This document shows positions 1-6,297 of a stretch of DNA of 7,444 bases, piece by piece. Made by a program: the position numbers and the translations under genes. How positions within the stretch are numbered: the first letter of the stretch is position 1; the number at the start of each line of letters is the position of its first letter. Below the pieces are notes generated by a model, which ran no database searches, was not told the origin of the DNA, and worked only from the letters and a program-made list of their open reading frames with translations. The DNA comes from Planctomycetota bacterium (GTDB lineage: Bacteria > Planctomycetota > Planctomycetia > Pirellulales > Lacipirellulaceae): assembly GCA_013151315.1 (NCBI GenBank), contig JAADIN010000160.1:1-7444 (forward strand). Direction: 5' to 3'.

Positions 1-10
1 GGGCTTTCAT
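1..10 (-). CDS. Possible start of a divergent gene, cut by the left window edge
   Basis: Only three codons would lie in the window: ATG AAA GCC on the minus strand, with the ATG at 10-8. The support is a well-placed Shine-Dalgarno, AGGAG on the minus strand (complement of CTCCT at 18-22), seven bases before the ATG. No product can be inferred from so little. Against it, a plus-strand intrinsic terminator at 111-143 suggests that a plus-strand gene may instead end near the left edge: the frame starting at position 3 stays open to TGA at 51-53. Both readings are possible, and this is a weak call. Confidence 0.3.
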
Positions 11-110
11 AGAAGTTCTCCTGCCAGTTCGGATCCGTCCCAATTCGCCGTGACGACGAGCATACAAGCTGTGGCCGGGCTGGCAGCGAGCAAAACGGCG
101 ACCTGCATGC

Positions 111-143
111 CAAGGCGCAACTCCTGTTGCGCTTTGTTTTTTT
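111..143 (+). terminator. Intrinsic (rho-independent) terminator
   Basis: An 11-bp stem, CAAGGCGCAAC (111-121) pairing with GTTGCGCTTTG (126-136), contains one G-U pair and encloses a four-base TCCT loop. Seven T residues (137-143) follow directly. This is a textbook plus-strand terminator. There is no matching T tract on the minus-strand side, so it does not look bidirectional. It should stop transcripts entering from the left and insulate the sigma-factor gene. Confidence 0.78.
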
Positions 144-453
144 GGTGACGCGACTTTTTGCACCCTACGATTAATCGCAAACCAAGCTTTGGCGAGAATC
201 TGAATTGACTGGCATAGGTTTCCAGCTAGTCCTTAATTCAGCACGCATCGCTCATCTTTTCACATTTCCTTCACATTTCCTTCTCCTTGGGGTGTCGCAG
301 TAACTCCTTTGAACAAAAGCACTTACGGAACCACTCCAGCTCCTGCCGGAACGATCTGCTCATTTGCGATGTAAGAATCGCATCGGTTGCGCAAAGTAGT
401 AGATAGAGGAATGCGGAAACGATCGCGCGGTCGTTCTGTTCACGTCAGATGAT
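144..453. other. Intergenic region upstream of the sigma-factor gene
   Basis: I find no credible gene in these 310 bases. They hold two kinds of short direct repeat: an 11-bp unit twice in tandem (259-280) and CGGAAC twice (326-331 and 347-352), 21 bp apart. GGAAC is the usual core of ECF-type -35 elements, so an autoregulated promoter could lie here. I could not match either box to a convincing -10 at the usual spacing. A TTGACT at 205-210 also lacks a good -10 partner. The promoter of the downstream gene pair is therefore not located. Confidence 0.5.
259..280. repeat. Tandem direct repeat, two 11-bp units
   Basis: TTCACATTTCC occurs at 259-269 and again, exactly, at 270-280, followed by a further TTC. 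An 11-bp period places both copies on nearly the same DNA face, as in the direct-repeat sites of OmpR/PhoB-type response regulators. That functional reading is inference. It could be a chance or slippage repeat. Confidence 0.6.
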
Positions 454-1044
454 TTGATCACGGTATGGCAGGCAATGAAGCACGACAACGAGCCAATCGA
501 CCCGGCGGCCAGTCGCGTTGAGTTGAACGTACTCTGGACCAAAGCCCATCCGGTGGTGCTTGCGTTCATACGTTCGACGGTCCGTGATTTCCATCGTAGC
601 GAAGATGTCATGCAAGAGGTTGCTGCCACGGCGGCAGAGAAGTTCGACCAATACGACCGTCAGCGACCCTTTCCTCCTTGGGTCCTTGGCATTGCGCGCA
701 ACAAAGTGTTGGCGTATTTACGAAAACACGCCGGCGACCGCCATGTCTTTGACGACGAGACGGTCGGAAAGATTGCAGCCGTTTGCGTCGACGTCGAAGG
801 GGAACTCTCGGGTATGCGAAACGCGTTGGAAATCTGTATGAAACTAATCAAGGGCCGTGCCCGCAAGATTTTAGAAATGCGCTATGTCCGAAACCAGACT
901 CCCGTCGTGATTTCCCGAGCCACAGGAATGTCGGCAAATGCCGTCTCGGTCATGTTGCATCGCGTTCGGCAGACCCTAAGAGAATGTGTCGATCGCCAGT
1001 TAGGCAAGCCGATTCCGATCGATACGCCGCAAGGAGGTGACTGA
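454..1044 (+). CDS. ECF-type RNA polymerase sigma-70 factor (Rhodopirellula/Verrucomicrobium type)
   Basis: This is an alternative sigma factor that would direct RNA polymerase to a small set of promoters in the cytoplasm. Residues about 27-93 form sigma region 2, with the SEDVMQEV helix at 49-56 (core binding) and a PFPPWVLGIARNKVLAYLRK stretch at 72-91 (region 2.3/2.4, -10 melting and recognition). Residues about 122-178 form region 4: a helix ending ARKILEMRYV, then the helix-turn-helix near 150-172 (ISRATGMSANAVSVMLHRVR) that reads the -35. The two-domain layout and a length near 190 are typical of ECF factors. The longest frame opens with TTG at 454. The in-frame ATG at 475 (protein MKHDNEP..., 189 residues) is a realistic alternative, and neither has a strong Shine-Dalgarno. 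The stop codon overlaps the next gene by one base, so the partner is translationally coupled. I infer that the partner modulates its activity. The target promoters are unknown. Confidence 0.9.
   Translation: MITVWQAMKHDNEPIDPAASRVELNVLWTKAHPVVLAFIRSTVRDFHRSEDVMQEVAATAAEKFDQYDRQRPFPPWVLGIARNKVLAYLRKHAGDRHVFDDETVGKIAAVCVDVEGELSGMRNALEICMKLIKGRARKILEMRYVRNQTPVVISRATGMSANAVSVMLHRVRQTLRECVDRQLGKPIPIDTPQGGD
1031..1040 (+). promoter_or_regulatory. Strong Shine-Dalgarno for the FecR-like gene inside the sigma-factor gene
   Basis: AAGGAGGTGA lies in the last codons of the sigma-factor gene. Its GGAGG core is six bases before the ATG at 1044. The stop TGA (1042-1044) shares its A with that ATG. This fixes the start of the second gene and indicates coupled translation of the pair. 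Confidence 0.85.
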
Positions 1045-2762
1045 TGCCGGACTCGCGGAAACTCATCGATGCGTATCTCGACGACGGGCTCACTGACGAA
1101 CAATTTGTGGAGTTCGTTGCTTGGATTTCGAAAAATCCCTCAAACATGGCCGAATTTGTTCGCGCCTCGTGTTTGCACAGCAGCATGCGAGACCTGTTGC
1201 AAAGCGATGACATTCGTGGGCTGTTGTGCGACGCTTCGGAGAAAGGGCTGCCGGTCAACACCGAAAACATCAGTGATATGCTCGAGGAAGAAGCGGAGAT
1301 CGCACAGCGAGTCGCCGCCGAACAGGCGCACATCGAAAGCCTAGCTGCCGAGAAATTTGCCGCGTTTCAGCGAAAGCAGGATCGCCGACGCCGCCCCGAG
1401 CCAGTTCCCGTCCCGCGAAATGCCCTCTTCGCGACAGTCAGCTCGCTCGCCGCGGCCGCCATCTTGTGCATCTTTTGGATGCTGCCCGATCCGGTTCCTG
1501 TTGAGCCGGTCCCCGTTTTCGTCGCTTCGATCGACGATTCCATCGACGCACGATGGAGCGATCCGGGTCTATCCACGGCGCCTGGTACCCAGCTTTTCAC
1601 GGAAGGAAAGTTGGTTCTCACACATGGCGTCGCCCAAATTGAATTCGAAGGCGGTGCGAAGATGATCGTCGAAGCGCCGGCAACGCTCGAACTGCTTTCG
1701 GACGATTCCGCGCGACTCGTATGGGGCAAACTGGTTGGCATCGTACCCCGTAGCGAAGTCGAGCTCACCATCAAAACCCCGAACGCAACCATCGTCGACC
1801 TGGGTACCGAGTTTGGCGTCGAGGTTCTCCCCTCGGAAACGACCGACATTCAGGTATTTCAAGGGGTGGTCGAGACGAGGCCCAATCGTCCGGGCGGCAA
1901 ACGGGTGCGGCTGACCGCTGGGCTTACCGCACAATTTCATGCTCATGACGACCCTCTTATTGGGAAAATTTCCGGGAAAACAAGCCGGTTTGTGCGGCCG
2001 GCAGAATTTGTGGCTCGCCGTGCTGCCAAGCCAAAAAATATCGACCGCATTTCTGGTTCGGAGCCGTTTGTGCATTTTGACGTCGATTTCTCCGGCGGTA
2101 CGGCTGGTCGGCAACCTCGCCATGTCTACTCCGATGCGCGCGGGGTATCCACGATGCCGAGCAGCTCGGGAGGGGCCGTTTTGCGTGACGGTTACACAGA
2201 TTCGGTCACGTCCGAAACAATCGGTGGCGATGGACAGTTGGTCGCCGAGTTGTACGAGCCCAACTCTTCGGTGAGTTACTGCCTTAGCAAGGCCAATGTG
2301 CTCCGCGATTCGGGCGTCGTCACTATCGAGTTCGAGCTATTTCAGGACAGTACCTGCAACCGCAACGCCTTTTTTTACTTGAAGGATGAGAATCTTCAAA
2401 CCATTGGAGAGGTGATGATCCTCTCGTCTCCTGAGCCGTGGCGTTTGCAACAGTTTTCGCCTCCTTCTGTGTTTACCAAGAATTCGATCCGCCTTGGTGC
2501 GAGTGACTCCGTCGATAGCCGTACGGGAACGCTCGTTCATTGCATTTATCAACTCGATTTCGATGCCAGCGAGCAGCGCATCTCGCTCGATGGAGGAGTG
2601 ACTTTCTCCTCGGCCCCGATTCCAGAAAATTCGAGTTTTAGGCAGTTTGAAGTGAAAAATGCCACGAACTGGGAACGCGGTTCCATCGTGCTTGGCAAGG
2701 TACACATGTACCCCCCACGCGTTAGAAGAAAAACAAGGACCGGCAGTGCGCGAGGACGATGA
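1044..2762 (+). CDS. Membrane FecR-domain protein with LamG-like C-terminal region, putative sigma-factor regulator
   Basis: A 572-residue single-pass membrane protein, probably sensing or regulating for the sigma factor it overlaps. Residues 1-60 are helical and resemble the N-terminal cytoplasmic region of planctomycete FecR partners (DAYLDDGLTDEQ; FVRASCLHSSMRDLL). I see no HxxxCxxC zinc anti-sigma motif. Residues 78-112 are charged and probably coiled coil. A basic patch (RRRR, 114-117) precedes a transmembrane segment at about 126-147, so the rest should lie outside the cytoplasmic membrane. Residues about 185-300 carry the FecR domain, with TPNATIVDLGTEFGVEV at 245-261 and a typical ETTDIQVFQGVVE strand. 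Residues about 341-556 look like a LamG/concanavalin-type beta sandwich that might bind carbohydrate or protein. The tail (RVRRKTRTGSARGR) is unusually basic. Pairing of ECF factors with FecR/LamG proteins is known in Planctomycetes. The anti-sigma role here is inferred from context. Confidence 0.85.
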   Translation: MPDSRKLIDAYLDDGLTDEQFVEFVAWISKNPSNMAEFVRASCLHSSMRDLLQSDDIRGLLCDASEKGLPVNTENISDMLEEEAEIAQRVAAEQAHIESLAAEKFAAFQRKQDRRRRPEPVPVPRNALFATVSSLAAAAILCIFWMLPDPVPVEPVPVFVASIDDSIDARWSDPGLSTAPGTQLFTEGKLVLTHGVAQIEFEGGAKMIVEAPATLELLSDDSARLVWGKLVGIVPRSEVELTIKTPNATIVDLGTEFGVEVLPSETTDIQVFQGVVETRPNRPGGKRVRLTAGLTAQFHAHDDPLIGKISGKTSRFVRPAEFVARRAAKPKNIDRISGSEPFVHFDVDFSGGTAGRQPRHVYSDARGVSTMPSSSGGAVLRDGYTDSVTSETIGGDGQLVAELYEPNSSVSYCLSKANVLRDSGVVTIEFELFQDSTCNRNAFFYLKDENLQTIGEVMILSSPEPWRLQQFSPPSVFTKNSIRLGASDSVDSRTGTLVHCIYQLDFDASEQRISLDGGVTFSSAPIPENSSFRQFEVKNATNWERGSIVLGKVHMYPPRVRRKTRTGSARGR

Positions 2763-2957
2763 TGAATAACCAACCTATGTTTGCGTCGTCGGCAACGACC
2801 GACCGCACCGAAGAACAGACTTTTTCGATTCCACCTTAATCCTGAGGAGAGGCTCTGTAAGTTTCACGATACCAACCGTGGTGCAACACAACCCACGGCA
2901 AAAAAAGACAGAACAAGAAGAGAGCCAAATCGTTTTTTCTGTACGTTCCTTTTTTTT

Positions 2958-2963
2958 GGAGGG
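2958..2963 (+). promoter_or_regulatory. Shine-Dalgarno that fixes the PEP-CTERM gene start
   Basis: GGAGGG lies four bases before ATG 2968 and seven before ATG 2971, just after a run of Ts. It argues strongly that translation begins at one of these two adjacent codons. The upstream in-frame GTG at 2878 would place about 30 hydrophilic residues before the signal peptide and is unlikely. Confidence 0.8.
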
Positions 2964-2967
2964 TTTA

Positions 2968-3603
2968 ATGATGAAGAAGTTTTTTATGACAGCTCTGTTG
3001 TTGGTCGGGCTGGTTGCCCCTGTGCAAGCAGCTCTCCTGTATGATTTTGATGACACCGGCGCAATATCGAGTGACAATCGTACATGGACGGCCGGTGGCC
3101 GTTTTTTCGCCAACAGCCCCGTCACGGTCGCCGCCCTGGGATTCATCGACACCGACGGGAGTTTGGCCATCGATCACGAAGTTGGCCTTTGGAGCGACGC
3201 CGGGGTGCTCTTGGCCTCGGTCGACGTCCCAGCCGGTACGAGTGCTCCCTTGGTCGAGGGATTTCGATGGGTCAATCTCACGACGCCAATCGTGCTTGCC
3301 GCCGGTACTTACCGAATCGGTGCCGAAGTGGTCGAGGATAGTGGTGATCGCTGGTACAACGCCACTCAAGGAACGATCACCCAGAACCCAGACCTTATAA
3401 TCCTCGCGAACGGCGTTAACCAACCGGTTACTTCAGCTCTCGGTGCGACGGGACTCACCTTTCCCAACTTCACCTACTCCGGTCAAAATACCCTGTTCGT
3501 TGCGGCAAACTTGTCGACGGTTGCCATTCCTGAGCCGTCTTCCGTCGTGTTGATGGGACTAGGACTGCTCGGCATGATCGGCTTCGGTCGACGACGGAAG
3601 TAA
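2968..3603 (+). CDS. Secreted PEP-CTERM sorting-domain protein, DUF4082-like
   Basis: A 211-residue exported protein. Residues 1-21 are a signal peptide: MMKKFF, a hydrophobic core TALLLVGLVAP, and an Ala-rich cleavage site after VQA. The C-terminus is a complete PEP-CTERM anchor: the PEP motif at 188-190 (AIPEPSS), a hydrophobic helix at about 193-206, and a basic end RRRK. Such tails are recognised by exosortases, which process the protein and deliver it to the envelope or extracellular matrix. The body (about 37-182) is rich in beta strands. The pattern LGFIDTDGSLAIDHEVGLWS...GVLLASV...FRWVNLTTPIVLAAGTYRIGA recalls DUF4082, a beta-sandwich module often found on extracellular proteins. That family assignment is from pattern memory and moderately sure. 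The gene stands alone: 205 bases follow the FecR-like gene, and an intrinsic terminator starts 27 bases after its stop. No exosortase gene is in the window. Its ligand or role is unknown. Confidence 0.88.
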   Translation: MMKKFFMTALLLVGLVAPVQAALLYDFDDTGAISSDNRTWTAGGRFFANSPVTVAALGFIDTDGSLAIDHEVGLWSDAGVLLASVDVPAGTSAPLVEGFRWVNLTTPIVLAAGTYRIGAEVVEDSGDRWYNATQGTITQNPDLIILANGVNQPVTSALGATGLTFPNFTYSGQNTLFVAANLSTVAIPEPSSVVLMGLGLLGMIGFGRRRK

Positions 3604-3630
3604 GGATATTAATCGACCCAAGAAAAAAAG

Positions 3631-3681
3631 CGTTTCTCGGTTTTTGGTACGGTGCAAACCGGGCCGAGAAACGTCTCTTTT
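3631..3681 (+). terminator. Intrinsic terminator after the PEP-CTERM gene
   Basis: CGTTTCTCGG (3631-3640) pairs perfectly with CCGAGAAACG (3664-3673), a 10-bp stem. It is followed by TCTCTTTT (3674-3681), a T-rich tract. The 23-base loop is long but can fold further, since GGTTT at 3639-3643 can pair with AAACC at 3656-3660 if the outer stem gives up two pairs. The position, 27 bases past the stop codon, supports a real terminator that ends the PEP-CTERM transcript. Confidence 0.68.
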
Positions 3682-3727
3682 CCGCCGCAGGCGGTACTAG
3701 CCCCGTGCATTAGCACGGGGCTAGTAC
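3682..3727. repeat. REP-like palindromic element
   Basis: There are two adjacent hairpins: CCGCC/GGCGG (3682-3686 and 3690-3694, three-base loop), then a perfect 15-bp inverted repeat, GTACTAGCCCCGTGC (3694-3708) with GCACGGGGCTAGTAC (3713-3727), around an ATTA loop. No T tract follows, so it is not a standard terminator. A short hairpin beside a long GC-rich one in an intergenic spacer is the form of REP/BIME elements moved by RAYT (TnpA-REP) transposases. No such transposase is in the window. From memory, very similar CTAGCCCCGTGC palindromes are widespread in planctomycete genomes, but I cannot confirm that here. It may also limit read-through or protect transcript ends. Confidence 0.7.
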
Positions 3728-3747
3728 TTCGCGGGAATTGACCATAA

Positions 3748-3770
3748 ATGACCAAAAAAATTTTGGTCAT
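3748..3770. repeat. Perfect 10-bp inverted repeat upstream of the DUF1559 gene
   Basis: ATGACCAAAA (3748-3757) and TTTTGGTCAT (3761-3770) form a perfect stem with a three-A loop, 38 bases before the chosen start at 3808. No T tract follows on either strand, so termination is unlikely. It could be a dimeric repressor operator or an RNA hairpin in the leader. The left arm contains an in-frame ATG, but starting there would add 20 residues before the prepilin leader, and no ribosome binding site precedes it. Confidence 0.6.
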
Positions 3771-3807
3771 CAATGTGAGTGAAAACGAGAAAAAAGAGGT
3801 ACCTGAG

Positions 3808-4759
3808 ATGCAGAAAAAACCACACACCGGTTTCACACTGGTCGAGCTCTTGGTTGTGATTGCGATCATCGGCGTGCTCGTTGCCCTTTTGCTGCCGGCG
3901 GTCCAGGCGGCAAGGGAAGCGGCGCGTCGGATGACGTGCAAGCAACAACCTCAAGCAGATTGGTTTGGCCCTCCAGTTGCACGTGGACAACAAAAAAGTA
4001 CTTCCAAACACACGTCGCGATATGCGAGAAACCGTGAATGTGATGTTGCTTCCCTATCTGGAGCAAGGGAATTTGTTCGACTTGTGGGATTTTAGCCTTG
4101 GTACGTTGTACTACGACCAAATAGAAGAGGTACGACTGGCTACGGTGCCGACCTATTTCTGTCCCGCGCGGCGCTCCGCAGCGGATGCAGCCCCAGGGAG
4201 CCTCAACGGCGACTCCCTGGGGGCAGGGCCGCATACGCTTGGCGCGTTAAGTGACTATATCGCTTGTGCGGGCGATCCCTCTGGCCTTGCCGATTACCCT
4301 GTAGGGCACCCTGCGGTTACGGGTATTGCACCTCGCCTTCCCGCGAATGGGGCATTTTACATGGAATCGGCTTGGCCCACCGCGTTTGGCTTATGGGGTT
4401 CTGTCCGTCTTTCGATGATTACCGACGGACTCAGTAATACCATCTTCTTTGGTGAAAAACATATCCCGCAAGCCGGTAACGACCCGACGAACTACGGCTT
4501 TGGGAACGGACCTGCCGATAGCTCTGCCTACAACGGCGATCATGCAGCCTCGTTTCGGAAGCTTGGAGTCGGTTCGCCACTAGCACGAGGTGATATCGAT
4601 CCGGCATTACTTCTCTACGGCAGTAGTCATCCGGGCATCTGCCAATTTGTCTTCGGCGACGGGAGCGTACGCTCGCTTGCGGTGTCAGCAGATGAAACCG
4701 TGTTGGGATACCTCGCAAACCGAGAAGATGGGCAGGTGACCGATGCATCGAAACTCTAG
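3808..4759 (+). pseudogene. DUF1559 prepilin-like protein, first copy, frameshifted
   Basis: This encodes a type IV pilin-like (type II secretion pseudopilin-like) DUF1559 protein of the large planctomycete family, whose members presumably sit in the envelope by one N-terminal helix. The start ATG 3808 has GAGGT (3796-3800) seven bases before it and gives a short leader, MQKKPHTG|FTLVELLVV, with the prepilin peptidase site G8|F9 and a helix at 9-30. After the ARRMTC codons (ending 3939) the family expects N-N-L-K-Q-I-G. That sequence is present but one frame over, from 3944. Four bases (AAGC, 3940-3943) stand where one codon should be, so one base, probably an A at 3940-3941, appears inserted. 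Read literally, the frame ends at 4095 after 95 residues. Corrected, the protein has 316 residues and ends with the family motif H-X9-DG (H274, D284, G285). It could be a true pseudogene or a sequencing/assembly error. The intact second frame without further stops favours an error or a very recent mutation. Confidence 0.82.
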
Positions 4760-5204
4760 GGTTAGGGCTATGCCAGCCCTCCGGGCTTGTTTGTTAGTAG
4801 CCACAACCTGCCTAGGATTGGCCGGCTGTAGCGAACAAAAAATGGGCCAAGTGGCAGGGAGCATCGTCTATTCCGGGGACGGAGCGGCTGCGGTTGAACT
4901 ATCAGGCTACCGGGTTTCATTCCTCTGCTTCGAAAACCAGGCTGATGGCAAGCAAAATCGCGTGACGGCTACAGGCTTAGTCCGAGAGGACGGCACGTTC
5001 ACAGTGAACACCTACGAGATAGGAGATGGCGCGGTACTGGGTACGCACCAAGTCGCTATCACTCCTCCTATCACATACGAATACGACGGGGGGCCCATAA
5101 AAATTCATATTGATCCCCGTTACGGTAGCCCGAAGCAATCGGAGCTGACTGCTGTTGTCGATGGCGATACCGAAGTGGTGCTGGAGGTCCAACGCGCTCC
5201 ATGA
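4743..5204 (+). CDS. Small lipoprotein paired with the first DUF1559 protein
   Basis: A 153-residue predicted lipoprotein. The N-terminus is basic (MHRNSRVRAMPALR), followed by a hydrophobic core and the lipobox LAGC with the lipidated Cys29, so it should be anchored in an envelope membrane. The remainder is beta-rich, with VAGSIVYSG near the start and GTFTVNTYEIGDGAVLGTHQVAIT in the middle, like the carboxypeptidase-regulatory/transthyretin-type beta sandwiches that commonly follow DUF1559 genes in planctomycetes. The ATG at 4743 overlaps the upstream gene by 17 bases and has AGGTGA (4734-4739) close before it. An in-frame ATG at 4770, after the upstream stop and preceded by TTAGGG, is equally possible (144 residues, lipobox Cys20). 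The second small lipoprotein in the window aligns with it (see 6298-6756). Its exact function is unknown, and a role as partner of the pseudopilin is inferred only from repeated adjacency. Confidence 0.83.
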   Translation: MHRNSRVRAMPALRACLLVATTCLGLAGCSEQKMGQVAGSIVYSGDGAAAVELSGYRVSFLCFENQADGKQNRVTATGLVREDGTFTVNTYEIGDGAVLGTHQVAITPPITYEYDGGPIKIHIDPRYGSPKQSELTAVVDGDTEVVLEVQRAP

Positions 5205-5284
5205 CGGCTAATAGACGCACAAAGCAGATCAGCATGGCGCAATGCCACGATCAAGACATCGATCTACACAAGACCGGAGACACG

Positions 5285-6286
5285 ATGAAATCTCACCCTC
5301 ATCCAAACTCGGAAATGTTGGCAGGCAAAACGAGAGGCTTTACCCTCGTCGAGCTCTTGGTCGTGATTGCGATCATTGGCGTTTTAGTCGCGCTGCTGCT
5401 GCCGGCGGTTCAAGCGGCGCGAGAAGCGGCCCGGCGGATGCAGTGCGTCAACAATCTCAAGCAGATTGGCTTGGCGATGCATGGCTACCATGCTACGCAT
5501 GGTGTTTTGCCGGGGGGGTCCGCTATTTTCACACCCAACCCGGTGGAAAGAGAAAAATTCTGGTCGGTGGCGATTTTTCCCTACATGGAATTGCAAAACA
5601 TCTACGATCAGCTTGACTTATCGGTCGCCTTCGGTCATCTCAATAACGAACAGTTAGTCACTCAAGTTATTACAAGCTACGTTTGCCCCAGCGATCCCGC
5701 TGCAAGCGACCCGATACTCGAAGATCGCTTCACCGGCAGCATCTATAGCACGGCAGGGCCAAGTCGGGCGCTCGGAATGTGGTACCCAGCATCGATAGGA
5801 CCCACCGAGCCTGACGGCTGCGATCTATGCCCCGCAGGTATGCAATCGTCTGACATCACAAGCCCGAATTGGTGTTGCCAAGCATCAAATTGGGGAACCA
5901 CCGCCCTCTGGGGATATCCCGTGGGAAGCAGTGTCGGCATGTTTGGTCGCTACGCTCAGAGTTTCAAGTTCTCGCAAGTGACCGATGGCTCGTCCAACAC
6001 GATCATGAATGGCGAAACACTGCCCGGACATTCCGTTTTCAACTCGACGTATACACCGGGCACTGCCGTCGGCTACACGACGGTTCCGATTAACACGATG
6101 ATTCAAGATTTCGGCATGCCGATTGACTGGTGGCTTACCGGGGGTTTCAAAAGCATGCACCCCGGAGGAGCCAACTTTCTCCTGGGCGATGGCAGCGTTC
6201 ATTTCTTGAACGAAACAATCGATCATCAACTTTACAGTGCCCTAGGAACCCGTGCCGGGGAAGATGCAATCGGCGAGCTTCCTTAG
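5285..6286 (+). CDS. DUF1559 prepilin-like protein, second copy, intact
   Basis: An intact 333-residue pseudopilin-like DUF1559 protein. The leader MKSHPHPNSEMLAGKTRG ends at the G18|F19 prepilin peptidase site. Then comes the FTLVELLVVIAI... helix (19-40), the charged AAREAARRMQC segment and NNLKQIGLAMHGYHATHGVLPGG (57-79). The C-terminal family motif H-X9-DG is complete (H292, D302, G303). A family-variable middle carries a cysteine-rich patch (C180, C182, C197, C198) that could form disulfides outside the membrane. The frame is open from ATG 5201, which overlaps the upstream stop by four bases (ATGA). The ATG at 5285 is preferred because GGAG (5276-5279) sits five bases before it and the leader then has normal length. 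The helix-coding DNA is close to that of the first copy (3832-3933), so the two are paralogues. The role in a pilus or secretion apparatus is unproven, and no pilus ATPase or peptidase gene is nearby. Confidence 0.92.
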   Translation: MKSHPHPNSEMLAGKTRGFTLVELLVVIAIIGVLVALLLPAVQAAREAARRMQCVNNLKQIGLAMHGYHATHGVLPGGSAIFTPNPVEREKFWSVAIFPYMELQNIYDQLDLSVAFGHLNNEQLVTQVITSYVCPSDPAASDPILEDRFTGSIYSTAGPSRALGMWYPASIGPTEPDGCDLCPAGMQSSDITSPNWCCQASNWGTTALWGYPVGSSVGMFGRYAQSFKFSQVTDGSSNTIMNGETLPGHSVFNSTYTPGTAVGYTTVPINTMIQDFGMPIDWWLTGGFKSMHPGGANFLLGDGSVHFLNETIDHQLYSALGTRAGEDAIGELP

Positions 6287-6297
6287 AGAACCGAAAT

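Noticed and set aside
1367..1849. Long minus-strand open frame (160 residues) inside the FecR-like gene
   Set aside because: It lies wholly within a well-supported plus-strand gene, has Ser/Thr/Arg-rich low-complexity composition and shows no recognisable motif or ribosome binding site. It is a by-product of codon bias in a GC-rich gene, as are the other minus-strand frames over genes.
2876..2898. CCGTGG/CCACGG inverted repeat followed by an A run
   Set aside because: The stem is only 6 bp with an 11-base loop and is followed by A rather than T, so it is not a terminator. A chance repeat is likely.
2878..2967. N-terminal extension of the PEP-CTERM gene from a GTG at 2878
   Set aside because: It would add 30 polar residues before a normal signal peptide, and a strong GGAGGG sits directly before ATG 2968/2971.
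5201..5284. Earlier start of the second DUF1559 gene at ATG 5201, overlapping the lipoprotein stop
   Set aside because: GGAGG at 5183-5187 is 13 bases away, too far. The resulting leader would be 46 residues, whereas ATG 5285 has a well-spaced GGAG. The 4-base overlap keeps it as a minor alternative.
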